From contig NZ_JAMZFY010000001.1 of NCBI RefSeq assembly GCF_025457605.1, positions 1,302,001 to 1,366,000 on the forward strand: 64,000 nt of DNA, read 5' to 3'. Under the pieces are notes generated by a model, which made no database searches, had not been told where the DNA came from, and saw nothing but the letters and a program-made list of their open reading frames with translations. The stretch is from Haloarcula laminariae. Its GTDB lineage: Archaea > Halobacteriota > Halobacteria > Halobacteriales > Haloarculaceae. The position numbers and the translations under genes were made by a program. Of this stretch, positions 8,798-17,646 are shown in pieces (the first letter of the stretch is position 1; the number at the start of each line of letters is the position of its first letter).

Positions 8798-9781
8798 TCA
8801 GTCGTCGGCCTCGGTCGTCTCAGCCCGCGGCACCGTGATATCGGTCAGCTGCGGCTCGATTTCCCCGCGGCGGGCCTCGAACTCGCCGGGGAGGACGAGG
8901 CGCTCGCCAAGTTCGTCGAGCGGTTCGTCGCTCGTATAGCCCGGTCCGCTCGTGGCGAGTTCGAAGAGGACCCCGCCGTGTTCCCGGACGTACACCGAGC
9001 GGAACCAGTGGCGGTCTATCTGCTGTGTCGGACGCAGTCCGGCCGACTGGATGACCTCCCGCATCGCCTCCTGGTCCTCGTCGGTCGGGGTCTGGAAGGC
9101 GACGTGGTGGACGACGCCGTGGCCCTGTCGGCCGCCCTGGATGGTCGGCAGGACGTCGACGTACTTCCCGACGGGGCCGCCGGCGGCGAACCGGGTCCGC
9201 TCGTCGCCCGGCGTGTCGCCCTCGGCCTCCTCGGTGCCGACTTCCTCCAGCCCCATCTCCAGCAGTAGCTCCTCGGTGCGCTGGGGGTCGGCAAGCCACA
9301 GCGTCACCGAGTGAAAGCCCCGGATGGCGTACTCCTCGGGGACGAACTCCGTCCACGGCACCGTCGGCTCGTCCTCGGGGAGTTCGACCTCGACCAGTTC
9401 GACCGGCAGCCCGTCCGGGTCCGAGAAGGGGAGGACGGTCTCGCCGAACCGCTCGACGCGGTCGTCGTAGTCGACGCCGTACTCGTCGAACCGCTCCTCC
9501 CAGTAGTCGAGGCTGCCCTCGGGCACCCGGAACGCGGTGCGTGCGACCTGGCCCGAGCCGACCTTCCCCTGTTGCATCCCCTCCCACGGGAAGAAGGTCA
9601 TGCTCGTCCCCGGCGTCCCCTCCGCGTCGGCGAAGAAGAAGTGGTAGGTGCCGGGGTCGTCCTGGTTGACCGACCGCTTGACGAGCCGGAGCCCGAGCGT
9701 CTCGACCCAGAAGTCGAGGTTGCGCTGTGGGTCGCCCGCGATACAGGTCACGTGGTGGATACCTGGTGTGGATACTGTCAT
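8798..9781 (-). CDS. VOC-family ring-cleaving dioxygenase / glyoxalase-like protein
   Basis: 327 aa starting MTVSTPGIHHVTCIAGD. Two vicinal-oxygen-chelate modules are present: residues 1-135 (GIHHVT ... LVEVELP) and 145-300 (GFHSVTLW ... GVLFELAT). Metal-ligand candidates are the His in GIHHVT, the His in GVVHHVAFQ and the Glu in GGVLFELA. This pattern matches the large family of MhqO-type ring-cleaving dioxygenases that act on hydroquinone-like compounds, often induced by quinone stress. It is single-copy here, with no catabolic operon around it. The substrate cannot be read from the sequence. Confidence 0.85.
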   Translation of the reverse strand: MTVSTPGIHHVTCIAGDPQRNLDFWVETLGLRLVKRSVNQDDPGTYHFFFADAEGTPGTSMTFFPWEGMQQGKVGSGQVARTAFRVPEGSLDYWEERFDEYGVDYDDRVERFGETVLPFSDPDGLPVELVEVELPEDEPTVPWTEFVPEEYAIRGFHSVTLWLADPQRTEELLLEMGLEEVGTEEAEGDTPGDERTRFAAGGPVGKYVDVLPTIQGGRQGHGVVHHVAFQTPTDEDQEAMREVIQSAGLRPTQQIDRHWFRSVYVREHGGVLFELATSGPGYTSDEPLDELGERLVLPGEFEARRGEIEPQLTDITVPRAETTEADD

Positions 9782-9887
9782 ACCCTTTGCTACGCACTGC
9801 TGGCACTTGAATACGCGCTGACACCGGTGTTACCGGGCCCCGTGTGCCACGCGCTCGTTTGCGCTCCGAGCTACCGGACAGCGGTTC

Positions 9888-10481
9888 TCAGTCGGCCCCC
9901 TCCTGTAGCTCCTCGTACTTCTCGCTGAAGCGGGCCTCACAGGAGGGACAGCAGAACTGGTAGAGCGAGCCGTCGATTCGCGCGGCGGTGCCCTCGCTGT
10001 CGACGGTGTTGCCACACTGGGCACAGGAGAGCGCGAACTCGGTGCCGCCGAGGTCGGGCGACCACGCGGCGCCGGCCAGCAGCTCCACCTCGAAATCGGC
10101 GTACGCGTCGCCGTCGACCGTGTCCGCGAGCCAGTCGGCGACGTCGTTGTCCGGGACGCGGGCGAACACCACGAGGTCGGCCTCGGCGGTGGTAAAGAGG
10201 TGTTCGACGGCGTCGGTCTCCAGCAGCGTGCTCCGCAACGGGTCCGGGCCGCCCGCGGCGGGTTCGAGGGTGAGCAACACCGGAATCCCCGACCGGAGCT
10301 GTGACCGGTCGATGTCGACAGTGAAGCGGTTGATGACGCCGGCCTCCTCTAAGCGTGCCACCCGGTCGGAGACGGCCGGCGCCGACAGCCCGACCGCCTC
10401 CGCTATCTCGCTGTAGGGACGCCGGGCGTCGGCGAGTAGCAGCCGAAGTATCTCCATATCTGTGTCGTCGAGGTCGCGCAT
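9888..10481 (-). CDS. Lrp/AsnC-type regulator with TRASH metal-binding domain
   Basis: 197 aa. Residues 1-55 are an AsnC-type helix-turn-helix (DDTDMEILRLLLADARRPYS, then LSAPAVSDRVARLEEAGVI). A short effector-like region follows. The C-terminus carries a TRASH-type zinc-finger-like knuckle: CAQCGN near 150 and FCCPSC near 180. This architecture is known in archaeal copper regulators such as Sulfolobus CopR and the Halobacterium VNG1179C type, which sense Cu through the TRASH cysteines. A copper-chaperone-like HMA gene sits divergently 131 nt away, supporting a metal-responsive role. Metal specificity is inference. Confidence 0.88.
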   Translation of the reverse strand: MRDLDDTDMEILRLLLADARRPYSEIAEAVGLSAPAVSDRVARLEEAGVINRFTVDIDRSQLRSGIPVLLTLEPAAGGPDPLRSTLLETDAVEHLFTTAEADLVVFARVPDNDVADWLADTVDGDAYADFEVELLAGAAWSPDLGGTEFALSCAQCGNTVDSEGTAARIDGSLYQFCCPSCEARFSEKYEELQEGAD

Positions 10482-10555
10482 AGGAGACCATCGCGGTCCA
10501 GCAAGAAAAGTTCCCGGCCCCGCTCACTCCGGTATCGAAAGCAACCGTTGGAGAA

Positions 10556-10565
10556 TACCGCGGTA
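10556..10565. promoter_or_regulatory. candidate operator TACCGCGGTA in the copper-type divergent promoter
   Basis: Perfect 10-bp palindrome between the TRASH regulator (start 10481, minus) and the HMA gene (start 10613, plus). A TATA-like GGCATAAATC lies about 16 nt downstream, at 10581-10590, and would serve the HMA gene. Position suits binding by the adjacent regulator. A single short palindrome in GC-rich DNA can arise by chance, so confidence is low. Confidence 0.35.
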
Positions 10566-10612
10566 ATCGAAGGGACAATCGGCATAAATCAGGCGTCCCT
10601 CTAGATGACCGT

Positions 10613-10810
10613 ATGACGACGAAACTCACCGTGGACGGAATGAGCTGTGAACACTGCGAGCAGAGCGTCGAGGAGGCGCTCAGCGGCGTCGAGGGCGTCA
10701 CCGCCGTCGCCGTCGACCTGGAGGGAGGCGCCGCGACGGTCGAGGGCGACGCCGACGAGGACGCGCTCGTGGCGGCCGTCGACGAGGCCGGCTACACGGC
10801 AGAGGTCTGA
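10613..10810 (+). CDS. heavy-metal-associated (HMA) domain protein, copper chaperone-like
   Basis: 65 aa consisting of one HMA fold. The metal-binding loop GMSCEHCEQS is at residues 8-17 and the typical GVTAVAVDLEGG and EAGYTAEV segments follow. Such small proteins (CopZ type) carry Cu(I) to P1B ATPases or regulators. No ATPase gene is present nearby. It diverges from the TRASH-domain regulator, which probably controls it. Confidence 0.93.
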   Translation: MTTKLTVDGMSCEHCEQSVEEALSGVEGVTAVAVDLEGGAATVEGDADEDALVAAVDEAGYTAEV

Positions 10811-10903
10811 ACGCGCCGGCGACACCGCTGACTCGGCCGGTAAAAACACCCCGCAGATACAGGGGACGGCCTCTCGCTCGCCGTCGGCGTATCTGGGGCC
10901 GCT

Positions 10904-11101
10904 ATGAAAACACGTACTCGCGGTTCACCGCTCGATAACATCGCTATCATCTCCACGCTCGTCGACGCCGCCGTCGCGATTCGCCGCGGCGACCGCTGGG
11001 CCGGCGCCCTCCTGCTCGGGGCGGCGGCGCTCTCGACGCGGGTACGCGGTGCCGGCGTCGTCGTGAGCGTCCTGGTGCGACTGCTCAAACGGTTCCGCTA
11101 G
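10904..11101 (+). CDS. small basic protein with one hydrophobic segment, unknown
   Basis: 65 aa (MKTRTRGSPLDN...). The N-terminus is basic, the middle is Ala/Leu-rich (WAGALLLGAAALS) and the end is hydrophobic then basic (VVVSVLVRLLKRFR), so a small membrane-associated protein is plausible. It overlaps the convergent HTH gene by 4 nt. I do not recognise a family. Strong GC3 bias in this frame supports coding. Confidence 0.55.
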   Translation: MKTRTRGSPLDNIAIISTLVDAAVAIRRGDRWAGALLLGAAALSTRVRGAGVVVSVLVRLLKRFR

Positions 11102-11757
11102 CGGTCAGAGGGCGCTCCGACGAGCAGCGTGTCTTCAACGAGGGACTCGGTCCCCCGCCGGAGCCGCTCGGAGAGGGCCTGGTGTGATATCTCGAACTCC
11201 TCGGCCAGCTCCGCCAGCGTGTGTTTCTGTGGCACGTCGTAGTACCCCTCCTCGACCGCCGTGATGAGCGCGCGGTACTGGCTCTCGGTGAGACCGAAGC
11301 GCCCGGAGGGCTGGCCGTCCATCTCCCGGATAGACTCGATGGTGAGCTCCATCCCGTGGTCCGAGCAGAACTCGTGGGTCTCGGAGAGGTGCGAGCGGTC
11401 CGGGAACATCACCCGGAAGCGCCAGCCGTCGGACCGGCCGTGGGCGTCCAGTATCGTCGCCTCGGAGTTCGTCAGCATGTGCAACAGCAACTGCACCTGG
11501 TCGACCCAGTCCATCCGGTACAGGAACTCGTCGCCGAAGTCGGCCAGCAAGCTGACGTTGTTCACCGTCGGGTCGCCGCTGATGGCGTCCTCCAGGGGCT
11601 CCCGGTCCGCGTCGCGGGCCCACAACAGCGGCATGACGGCGTCGTCGCCGCTCTCGATGATTCGCTCGCTCTCGAAGGTGACCGACGGCAGTGCTTCGAA
11701 CGTGTGTGCCAGGGCGAGCTCAGCTGTCGGGACCGACCCGATTACGATGGTGGCCAT
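11098..11757 (-). CDS. Bat-type HTH_10 transcriptional regulator
   Basis: 219 aa. The N-terminal ~145 residues form the sensing half typical of haloarchaeal bacterio-opsin-activator-like regulators. The C-terminal region (about 155-205) is the HTH_10 domain: LTESQYRALITAVEEGYYDVP, then HTLAELAEEFEISHQALSERLRRG. No PAS or GAF domain is attached. The target is unknown; neighbours are a small membrane protein and a frameshifted kinase. Confidence 0.88.
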   Translation of the reverse strand: MATIVIGSVPTAELALAHTFEALPSVTFESERIIESGDDAVMPLLWARDADREPLEDAISGDPTVNNVSLLADFGDEFLYRMDWVDQVQLLLHMLTNSEATILDAHGRSDGWRFRVMFPDRSHLSETHEFCSDHGMELTIESIREMDGQPSGRFGLTESQYRALITAVEEGYYDVPQKHTLAELAEEFEISHQALSERLRRGTESLVEDTLLVGAPSDR

Positions 11758-12048
11758 ATCAGGAGCTTCTTCTCAAACGAACAACAAGAAACTTCTCTCG
11801 CGGCGGGGACACTGGGAACTAAATCGCCTCTGACCGGACGCAACTCACCGCTGACCGGTATCCGGGCGGCCAGCAAAACACCGCCGAAAGGACGCTGAAA
11901 GCAGTACTTTTGAGACGGCGGGGCGCAAAACCGGGGGCGGCTCGCTCGCCCGCGGGCTCACTCGACGGGGGGTCGGACCGGTCGCCCGTTCCCGTAAGCC
12001 AGAGCGGCCGGCGTCACGTTCGGCCGTCCACGACCGACGCCGGACCAC

Positions 12049-13496
12049 TCACTCGGGACCGCCAGCCGGCTGTTCGGTGAACTCGAACCTGGCGCCGCCT
12101 GCCAGGCTGTCGGTTACCGTCGTCTCCCAGCCGTGGGCTTCGGCGATTTGCGCGACGATAGACAGGCCAAAGCCGGTCCGCTCCGGCACCGTGGTGAACC
12201 CCGACCCGAAGACGTCGTCGCGGATGTCGTCGGGGATACCGACGCCGTCGTCGGCGACGTAGAACCCGTTCGTGGTGTCGCCGTCGGCCCGGGTCGCGGT
12301 AAACAGCGTCTGTATCTCCCCGACTCTGACGCTCTCGATACCCTCGCCGTGTTCGACGGCGTTTCGAAAGAGGTTCTCCAGGAGCTGTCGCAGGCGCTCG
12401 GGGTCGGCCGCGAGCTCGACCGTCGTATCGATAGACAGCGTGATTCCCTCGGTCTCGACGGTGTTCCAGGCTTCCCGTGCGACCGCAGCCAACTGGACGG
12501 GCTCCGTCTCGTCGACGGCCCGCCCGTGTCGCGCGAGCGTGAGGATGTTCGCCACGATCGTCTCGATGCGAGCCAGTGCCTCTTCGGCCCGCGTGAACGC
12601 ATCGGGGTCGCCGCTCTCCCTGGCGAGTTCGAGCTGGTCTCTCGCGGCCTGGAGCGGGTTGCGGATGTCGTGGGAGACGACGTGGGCGAACTCCTCCAAT
12701 CGGGCGTTCTGGCGCTTGAGCTTCTTCTCGCGGCGCTTGGGCTCGGTGATGTCCTGGAGGATACCCCGGATGCGGACGATATCACCGTCCTCGGACTGGG
12801 GCTCCCCGCGTGTCCGAACCCACCGCTGGGTCCCGTCGGCGCCCCGCATCCGGAGCTCCAGGTCGTAGGGCCGGCGCGATTCGATGGCGTGACGGAAGCC
12901 CCGCTGGAGCGTGTCCCGGTCGTCGGGGTGGTAGTGCTCATCGACTCCTCGGGCGGTAGTTGCGTCCCGGGGTCGAGCCCGTGGATGCGCAACACCTCGT
13001 CGGACACGTAGGTGGTCCCCGAGACGATGTCGTACTCCCAGGCGCCGACGTTCCCGATGCGCTCGGCCTTTTCGAAGAGGTCGTTCTGTCGCTCGAGCTC
13101 GCGGGCGGTCCGGTACTGGTCGACCGCTGTGTCGATGCGGTTGGCCAGCAGTTCGTACTGCTCGGAACCGACGGCCTTCTGCAGGTAGTCCGTCACTCCC
13201 GCCGAGATAGCGTCGCTGGCGACCTCCTCGCTTCCCTTCCCGGTAAACAGGATAAACGGGAGGTCGGGGTAGTCGGCCCGAATGGTCTCCAGGAAGGCGA
13301 GACCGGACTCGCCGGGCATGTCGAAGTCGGAGACGATGCAGTCGAACTCCTCCGCCGCCAGGCGCTCCCGCCCCTCGGTCGGGTCCGACGCCGTCGACAC
13401 CGTAATCCGGTCGTCCTCCCGCTCCAGGAGTTGCGCCGTCAACTCCCGGAAATCCGGGTCGTCGTCGACGTGGAGGACCCGGACCGTGCTATCCAT
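12049..13496 (-). pseudogene. response regulator-PAS-histidine kinase, broken by a one-base frameshift
   Basis: From the ATG at 13496 the product has a receiver domain (VDDDPDF, SDFDMP with the phospho-Asp near 50, FTGKGS), then a PAS fold (GNVGAWEYDI...). At about 12940 the frame is lost. In the next frame, PAS continues as EHYHPDDRDTLQRG, followed by HisKA (FAHVVSHDIRNPLQ) and a complete HATPase ending near 12049 (ENLFRNAVEHG, ERTGFGLSIV). Conservation continues without a gap, so one base is missing relative to an intact gene (around 12939-12942, a two-base codon). Either the gene is a recent pseudogene or the base was lost in sequencing. If intact it would encode about 480 aa. All catalytic motifs are otherwise present. 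Confidence 0.85.
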
Positions 13497-13680
13497 ACAC
13501 ACTGGTACACATCCATACATTCATGAATATTAGGGTCGTCGCGGGCGGAGAAAACGCGGGCGACGCCGGGCAGCGACGGCCCTCCACCGACCGACAACGC
13601 GCCGGCGGCGGCCACATCCGGCCGACCCGTTTGTTGATGGTATGCAAAACTTAACACCCTGAGGGTCACAACGACAGACA

Positions 13681-15393
13681 ATGGCTAGTACCTCGGATAC
13701 CCCTATACAAAACCGGCTCGTAAGCGTCTGCGAGAAGCTGCAAATCCCCAACAACACGATGCAGATAACGCTGGTCCGTCTGGACCAGCTACGCAACGAG
13801 CCGGACGTAAACGAGGACCGCCTCGATAACACGGCCGCCGCCGCGCTGGCTCTCTCCGCGCGGGAGGACGGGCTCCCGGTCCGCGACGAGGACATCGCGG
13901 GCGCCTGGGCGGGGGCAATGGACACGCCGGATGCGGATATCAGCATCTCCGGCCAGCAGCTCGAAGCCGTCTCCGACTACTTCGACATCGAGGAGGTCCC
14001 GCCGCACCCGAACTCGCTGGTCCAGCGCTTCGGCGAGGCCGTCGATATGCCAGACGAACTCATCACCGTCGGCCACCGACTCCTCCAGGACGCGTTCGCG
14101 CTGGACCCCACGGTCGTCTCCGGCGGACCCGCGCCCGCGGCAACGGCCGGCGGCGTCCTCTCGCTGGCCGCGCTCGTCAACGGGCTGGACGACACCTACG
14201 AACAGCGCACGCTCGGGAGCGTGACGGGCACCAGCGAGGTGACCGTCCGGAACCGCTGTCAGGACCTCAGTGACCTGCTCGACGACCGGCTCGAAAACGA
14301 CCGCTACCGGGTGGTACCGGCCGCGCAGGCGCCCGACCAGCCCGGCTCAGACGCCGACGGGGCAAACGAGAGCGCCGGGAGCACGGCGGCGACCGCGTCG
14401 AGCGACGACGGGGCCGCCGCCGACGGCGCCGGGGACGAGGCGGCCGCGTCGACGGACGCCGTTCTCGAAACCGTTCAGTCCGTCTATCCCGAGGAGCTCC
14501 CGACGACGGCCAACGTGGCCGAGACCCACGACACGACCGAATCGGCCGCCGAGGACGCGCTGACGGCGCTGGCCGACGAGGGGGCGCTGGAGCGCAAGCG
14601 GGCCGGTTCGGTCGACGTCTGGATGCCCGCCGGCGGGGACGAGGCCGGGACCGAGCTCACCGCCGACGCCGTCGAGACCGAGATAGACGCCCTGGTCGAG
14701 GAGCTGTCGATAGACTCCTCGACCCGCCTGCTGGCCCGCGGGATGGTCAGCGACGCCGTCGACGACGCCGACGTGGCCGACGCCGCGGAGCTGGCCGCCA
14801 CGATGGTCGTCGCCGCGGTCCGGATGAGCGGCGGGGACATAGACGTCGGCGCGGTCGGAAACCATCGGGATTTCGAACCGCGCGCCATCGCCCAGTGGCT
14901 GGATACGCTGGACGAAGCGGTCGACGCCGATATCCCGCGGCGGGAGCCCGGAGACGTCGTCGAGGACGTGGTGGCGGAGCTGGAGCTTTCCGAGGCCGTG
15001 CTCGCGGAGAGTCGCCGGTCGATCGACCAGTTCGACGGGGACAGCGGGGAGTTCACCGCCGCCGAACTGGGTGCGGGGGCCGTCCTCTTCGCCGCGACGA
15101 CCAACCAGACCCAGGTGGACATCGACCAGCTGGCGGCCGCCGCCGGCGCCGAGACGAACTACGTCACCTCGGCGATGCACGCCATCGTCGTCTCGCTCTG
15201 TCTGTCGCTCGTCCAGGGTGACATCGACTACGAGGACTGTGCCTGGACCACGCAGCTCTTGGAATCGGAGCTCTCCCCGACGCTCGGGGACTCCGAGACC
15301 GGTCGCGCCATCGCCATCGCCAAGGCCTACACCGCCGGCCGTGAGGACCGGTCCGTCGACGAACAGACTCTCGACGTGCTCCGCGGAGACTAA
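13681..15393 (+). CDS. TFB-like protein with four apparent cyclin folds and an internal winged helix
   Basis: 570 aa, very acidic. Residues ~8-95 and ~115-205 read as the two cyclin folds of archaeal TFB. The second has GGVLSLAALVNG and TGTSEVTVRNRCQDL, matching the TFB DNA-contact helix pattern (VTEVTIRNRYKEL). After an Ala/Asp-rich linker (210-260) comes a winged-helix-like segment (TTANVAETHDTTESAAEDAL, ~275-315). Two further cyclin-like repeats follow, ~330-420 and ~425-515 (AAELGAGAVLFAATTNQTQ ... ETNYVTSAMHAIVVSL). The N-terminal zinc ribbon and B-reader of true TFB are absent, so it may not recruit RNA polymerase the usual way. It could be an alternative or inhibitory initiation factor. 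A TATA-like element (AAAACTTAA) precedes it. Fold assignments for the second pair are pattern-based. Confidence 0.7.
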   Translation: MASTSDTPIQNRLVSVCEKLQIPNNTMQITLVRLDQLRNEPDVNEDRLDNTAAAALALSAREDGLPVRDEDIAGAWAGAMDTPDADISISGQQLEAVSDYFDIEEVPPHPNSLVQRFGEAVDMPDELITVGHRLLQDAFALDPTVVSGGPAPAATAGGVLSLAALVNGLDDTYEQRTLGSVTGTSEVTVRNRCQDLSDLLDDRLENDRYRVVPAAQAPDQPGSDADGANESAGSTAATASSDDGAAADGAGDEAAASTDAVLETVQSVYPEELPTTANVAETHDTTESAAEDALTALADEGALERKRAGSVDVWMPAGGDEAGTELTADAVETEIDALVEELSIDSSTRLLARGMVSDAVDDADVADAAELAATMVVAAVRMSGGDIDVGAVGNHRDFEPRAIAQWLDTLDEAVDADIPRREPGDVVEDVVAELELSEAVLAESRRSIDQFDGDSGEFTAAELGAGAVLFAATTNQTQVDIDQLAAAAGAETNYVTSAMHAIVVSLCLSLVQGDIDYEDCAWTTQLLESELSPTLGDSETGRAIAIAKAYTAGREDRSVDEQTLDVLRGD

Positions 15394-15812
15394 AACAGGC
15401 TGTCGGTCGTCACCGCCCCCACGACCGAAAACACCGCGGCGACGCTGAGCGCCCGGAAGGTGACCAACAGTCTGGCCCGGTCGTTTAGCTCGCTCAGGAA
15501 CAGGTCCGGGGCGGTGATGGCAAACGCCAGCGTTCCTACCGAGCCGAAGGCGACCAGCATCACCGAGATGAACCGGACCGGTATCCCGGCGACTGCGGCC
15601 TCGGTCCGCGGGTCGCGGTCGTTGTCGGCGCCGTAGAGGCCGCCGTAGCCGATGGCCATGATTGCGCCGACGAGAAACAGGCTGTGGAACATCGTCATGT
15701 TCTGTGCGAGCAACCACACCTCCTGGGTGACGACGAAGGGGCCGGCGAGCAGAAACCCGCCGACTATCTGCTGGGCGGTATCGGCGAGTTTGTGCTTCTG
15801 ACGCTGCTTCAT
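15390..15812 (-). CDS. DUF2391-type integral membrane protein
   Basis: 140 aa from the ATG at 15812 (an ATG nine codons upstream is possible). Four hydrophobic helices are visible. The first contains ADTAQQIVGGFLLAGPFVVT and the second MTMFHSLFLVGAIMAIGYGG. The layout and the QQIVGGFLLAGPFVVTQE motif fit the haloarchaeal DUF2391 membrane family, whose function is unknown. It overlaps the convergent TFB-like gene by 4 nt. Confidence 0.75.
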   Translation of the reverse strand: MKQRQKHKLADTAQQIVGGFLLAGPFVVTQEVWLLAQNMTMFHSLFLVGAIMAIGYGGLYGADNDRDPRTEAAVAGIPVRFISVMLVAFGSVGTLAFAITAPDLFLSELNDRARLLVTFRALSVAAVFSVVGAVTTDSLF

Positions 15813-15912
15813 ACGTCCGTACTGGCGGGTACGCCCCATACCAGTTGGGGCGCCTACGCGGGTCAGTCCGGTCCAATCCCTTTTTACGTCTCAGTGTCCA
15901 CTTTCTCACCAC

Positions 15913-16743
15913 ATGAAACACGTCGGCCTGAAGCTACGCATGGCGGTCGTCGGTGCGATCCTCGCCGGGTTCTACCTGGTTGTCGTCGCGTTCGCGATGG
16001 TCGCCTTCGGGCCAAACATCTGGCCGGTCGCCGTCGTCGGCAGCGTCCTCCTCATCGGGGTCCAGTACAAGATCGGCAAGTGGGCGGCGCTGCGAAGCGT
16101 AGGGGCGGAGGACCTCTCCGAGGAGCAGTACCCGCACATACACCAGCAGGTGCGTCAGCTGTCCCGCGATATGGGCATCGAGAAGCCGAAGCTGAAGGTC
16201 GCCCGGATGGGCGTGCCCAACGCCTTCGCCGTCGGCCGCAAGGGCGCCGGCGTCGTCGTCATCTCGACGGAGCTGATGCAGCTGCTCGACGACGACGAAC
16301 TGGAGGGCGTCCTCGCCCACGAGCTGGCCCACATCGCCAACCGCGACGTGGTGACGATGGTCATCGGGCAGGGTATCGCCTCCATCGTCGGCATCGCCGC
16401 GCAGTTCATCGTCCTCGCGACCGGGGACAACGACATCGCCGACTTCTTCCTGGCCATCATCGTCGGGAACCTCGTCCAGTTCTTCGTGATGCTGTTCGTG
16501 CTCGCCATCTCGCGGTACCGCGAGTACGTGGCCGACGCCGATGCGAAGGACGCCATCGGCGGCGGCGACCCGCTCGCACGGGCCCTGGAGAAGATATCCG
16601 GCGGCCACGAGCGGGCCCGCGACTCCGCGGTCGACGACCAGGTGAGCGCGCTGTGTATCTTCGGCGACTCCGACAGCTTCCTCACGAAGATCGTCTCGAC
16701 GCACCCGCCGACCGAGGAGCGCATCCGCCGGCTCCGCTCGTAG
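15913..16743 (+). CDS. htpX: HtpX-type zinc metalloprotease
   Basis: 276 aa. Two N-terminal membrane helices (residues ~10-55) precede the M48 protease domain. The zinc site HELAH (an HExxH motif) is near residue 136, and the third ligand Glu is probably in YREYVADADA (~197). Two more hydrophobic segments follow the HExxH. HtpX proteases cut misfolded membrane proteins from the cytoplasmic face. The gene is preceded by a T-rich promoter-like stretch (CCTTTTTACG, ~15889) and is followed without a gap by a small membrane protein gene. Confidence 0.95.
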   Translation: MKHVGLKLRMAVVGAILAGFYLVVVAFAMVAFGPNIWPVAVVGSVLLIGVQYKIGKWAALRSVGAEDLSEEQYPHIHQQVRQLSRDMGIEKPKLKVARMGVPNAFAVGRKGAGVVVISTELMQLLDDDELEGVLAHELAHIANRDVVTMVIGQGIASIVGIAAQFIVLATGDNDIADFFLAIIVGNLVQFFVMLFVLAISRYREYVADADAKDAIGGGDPLARALEKISGGHERARDSAVDDQVSALCIFGDSDSFLTKIVSTHPPTEERIRRLRS

Positions 16744-16968
16744 ATGGTGGACGTCCGCCAGCTCCTCGCGGTCGGACTGGGCGCCCTGTTCGGCCTCTTC
16801 CTGCTGGCCGCGCCGCGGGCGGCGCTCAAGCTCTCGGTCCTCTCCGGGGGTCCGCGACGCCGCCGCGGCGAGTACGGCAGCGACGACGCCCTCCCCGACC
16901 GCTGGGTGTGGGCGACGCGTGCGGTGGGCGTGGCCTGTCTCGCCGTCGCCGCGTACATCGCGCTCTGA
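16744..16968 (+). CDS. small two-helix membrane protein, unknown
   Basis: 74 aa, starting immediately after the htpX stop codon, so it is very probably co-transcribed with it. Helix 1 is VGLGALFGLFLLAAP, then a polar loop with SGGPRRRRGEYG, and helix 2 is AVGVACLAVAAYIAL. No named family recognised. A role linked to HtpX is inferred only from spacing. Confidence 0.7.
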   Translation: MVDVRQLLAVGLGALFGLFLLAAPRAALKLSVLSGGPRRRRGEYGSDDALPDRWVWATRAVGVACLAVAAYIAL

Positions 16969-16970
16969 CC

Positions 16971-17381
16971 CTACGAGTCGACGTCGGCAAAGAGCTGCTG
17001 GCGGGTCCGCTGGCCGGTCTGGTACCGGCTGACGATGGTCGACTGGTGGTCGGGACAGCCCAGCACGACCGCGGCGCCCCCGTCGACCGGCAACAGCGCG
17101 TGGTTCGTGCCGTGGGAGGCGTGGCGACAGCCGGGACAGGTGATGCCGCCGGCGGGCCGATGGCCGAGGAGCCGCGCTCGCCCCTCCGTCGTGAGGCCAC
17201 AGACCGCCCGGAACTGTTCCAGGTGGTCCCGACAGCCGACCACCGGGACGGTAAACTGGTCCAGCAACAGGAACGAGACCGCCTCGCGGGACGGCGACGC
17301 GAGCGCGGAGCGACAGTCCGCACAGGGGACCGGCGGCTCGTCACCGACGGGCTCCCCGGCGTGGGGCTCGTCTGGACCCAT
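16971..17381 (-). CDS. small Cys-rich haloarchaeal protein (zinc-ribbon-like)
   Basis: 136 aa from the ATG at 17381 (MGPDEPHAG); the upstream extension of the frame is unlikely to be coding. Cys pairs CADC (~26) and CPGC (~80) and further Cys/His (CRDHLEQF, CPDHQSTI) suggest two similar halves, each with metal-binding CxxC and CxDH elements. The repeated phrase 'C-x-DH' after a hydrophobic strand points to an internal duplication. Function unknown. Confidence 0.7.
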   Translation of the reverse strand: MGPDEPHAGEPVGDEPPVPCADCRSALASPSREAVSFLLLDQFTVPVVGCRDHLEQFRAVCGLTTEGRARLLGHRPAGGITCPGCRHASHGTNHALLPVDGGAAVVLGCPDHQSTIVSRYQTGQRTRQQLFADVDS

Positions 17382-17646
17382 TAGTTGCTCTCCGTCACGG
17401 ATACAGGTAAATGATTGGGCTGTAATCGCCACGGTGGTTGGCCGAGCGCGAAGCGTTCGGTGGCCGGTCAGCGACGAGCGGGTCAACGCTCCTCGCTTTT
17501 GCCGAGCGTCGCTTCGAGCAGCACGTCAATACGGACGATGTCGCGGTCACGCTCGCCGACAGTATCACGGGCCACGCAACACCCTGAAGGCGCCCGAACA
17601 GTGCCGCGGCACGGACCTCTTTGTACCAAGCGCTGTGAGTGGGGGT
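17382..17646. other. intergenic region with a possible gene remnant
   Basis: 265 nt between the divergent Cys-rich gene and the NUP-family gene. On the plus strand, 17426-17587 is open without a good start and ends in a protein-like tail (FAERRFEQHVNTDDVAVTLADS). This may be the debris of a lost gene or chance. No tRNA-like fold seen. Confidence 0.3.

Noticed and set aside
11845..12048. 67-codon open frame between the HTH_10 gene and the frameshifted kinase
   Set aside because: Arg/Ser/Pro-rich, no recognisable motif and no promoter-like element; looks like a shadow frame in GC-rich intergenic DNA.
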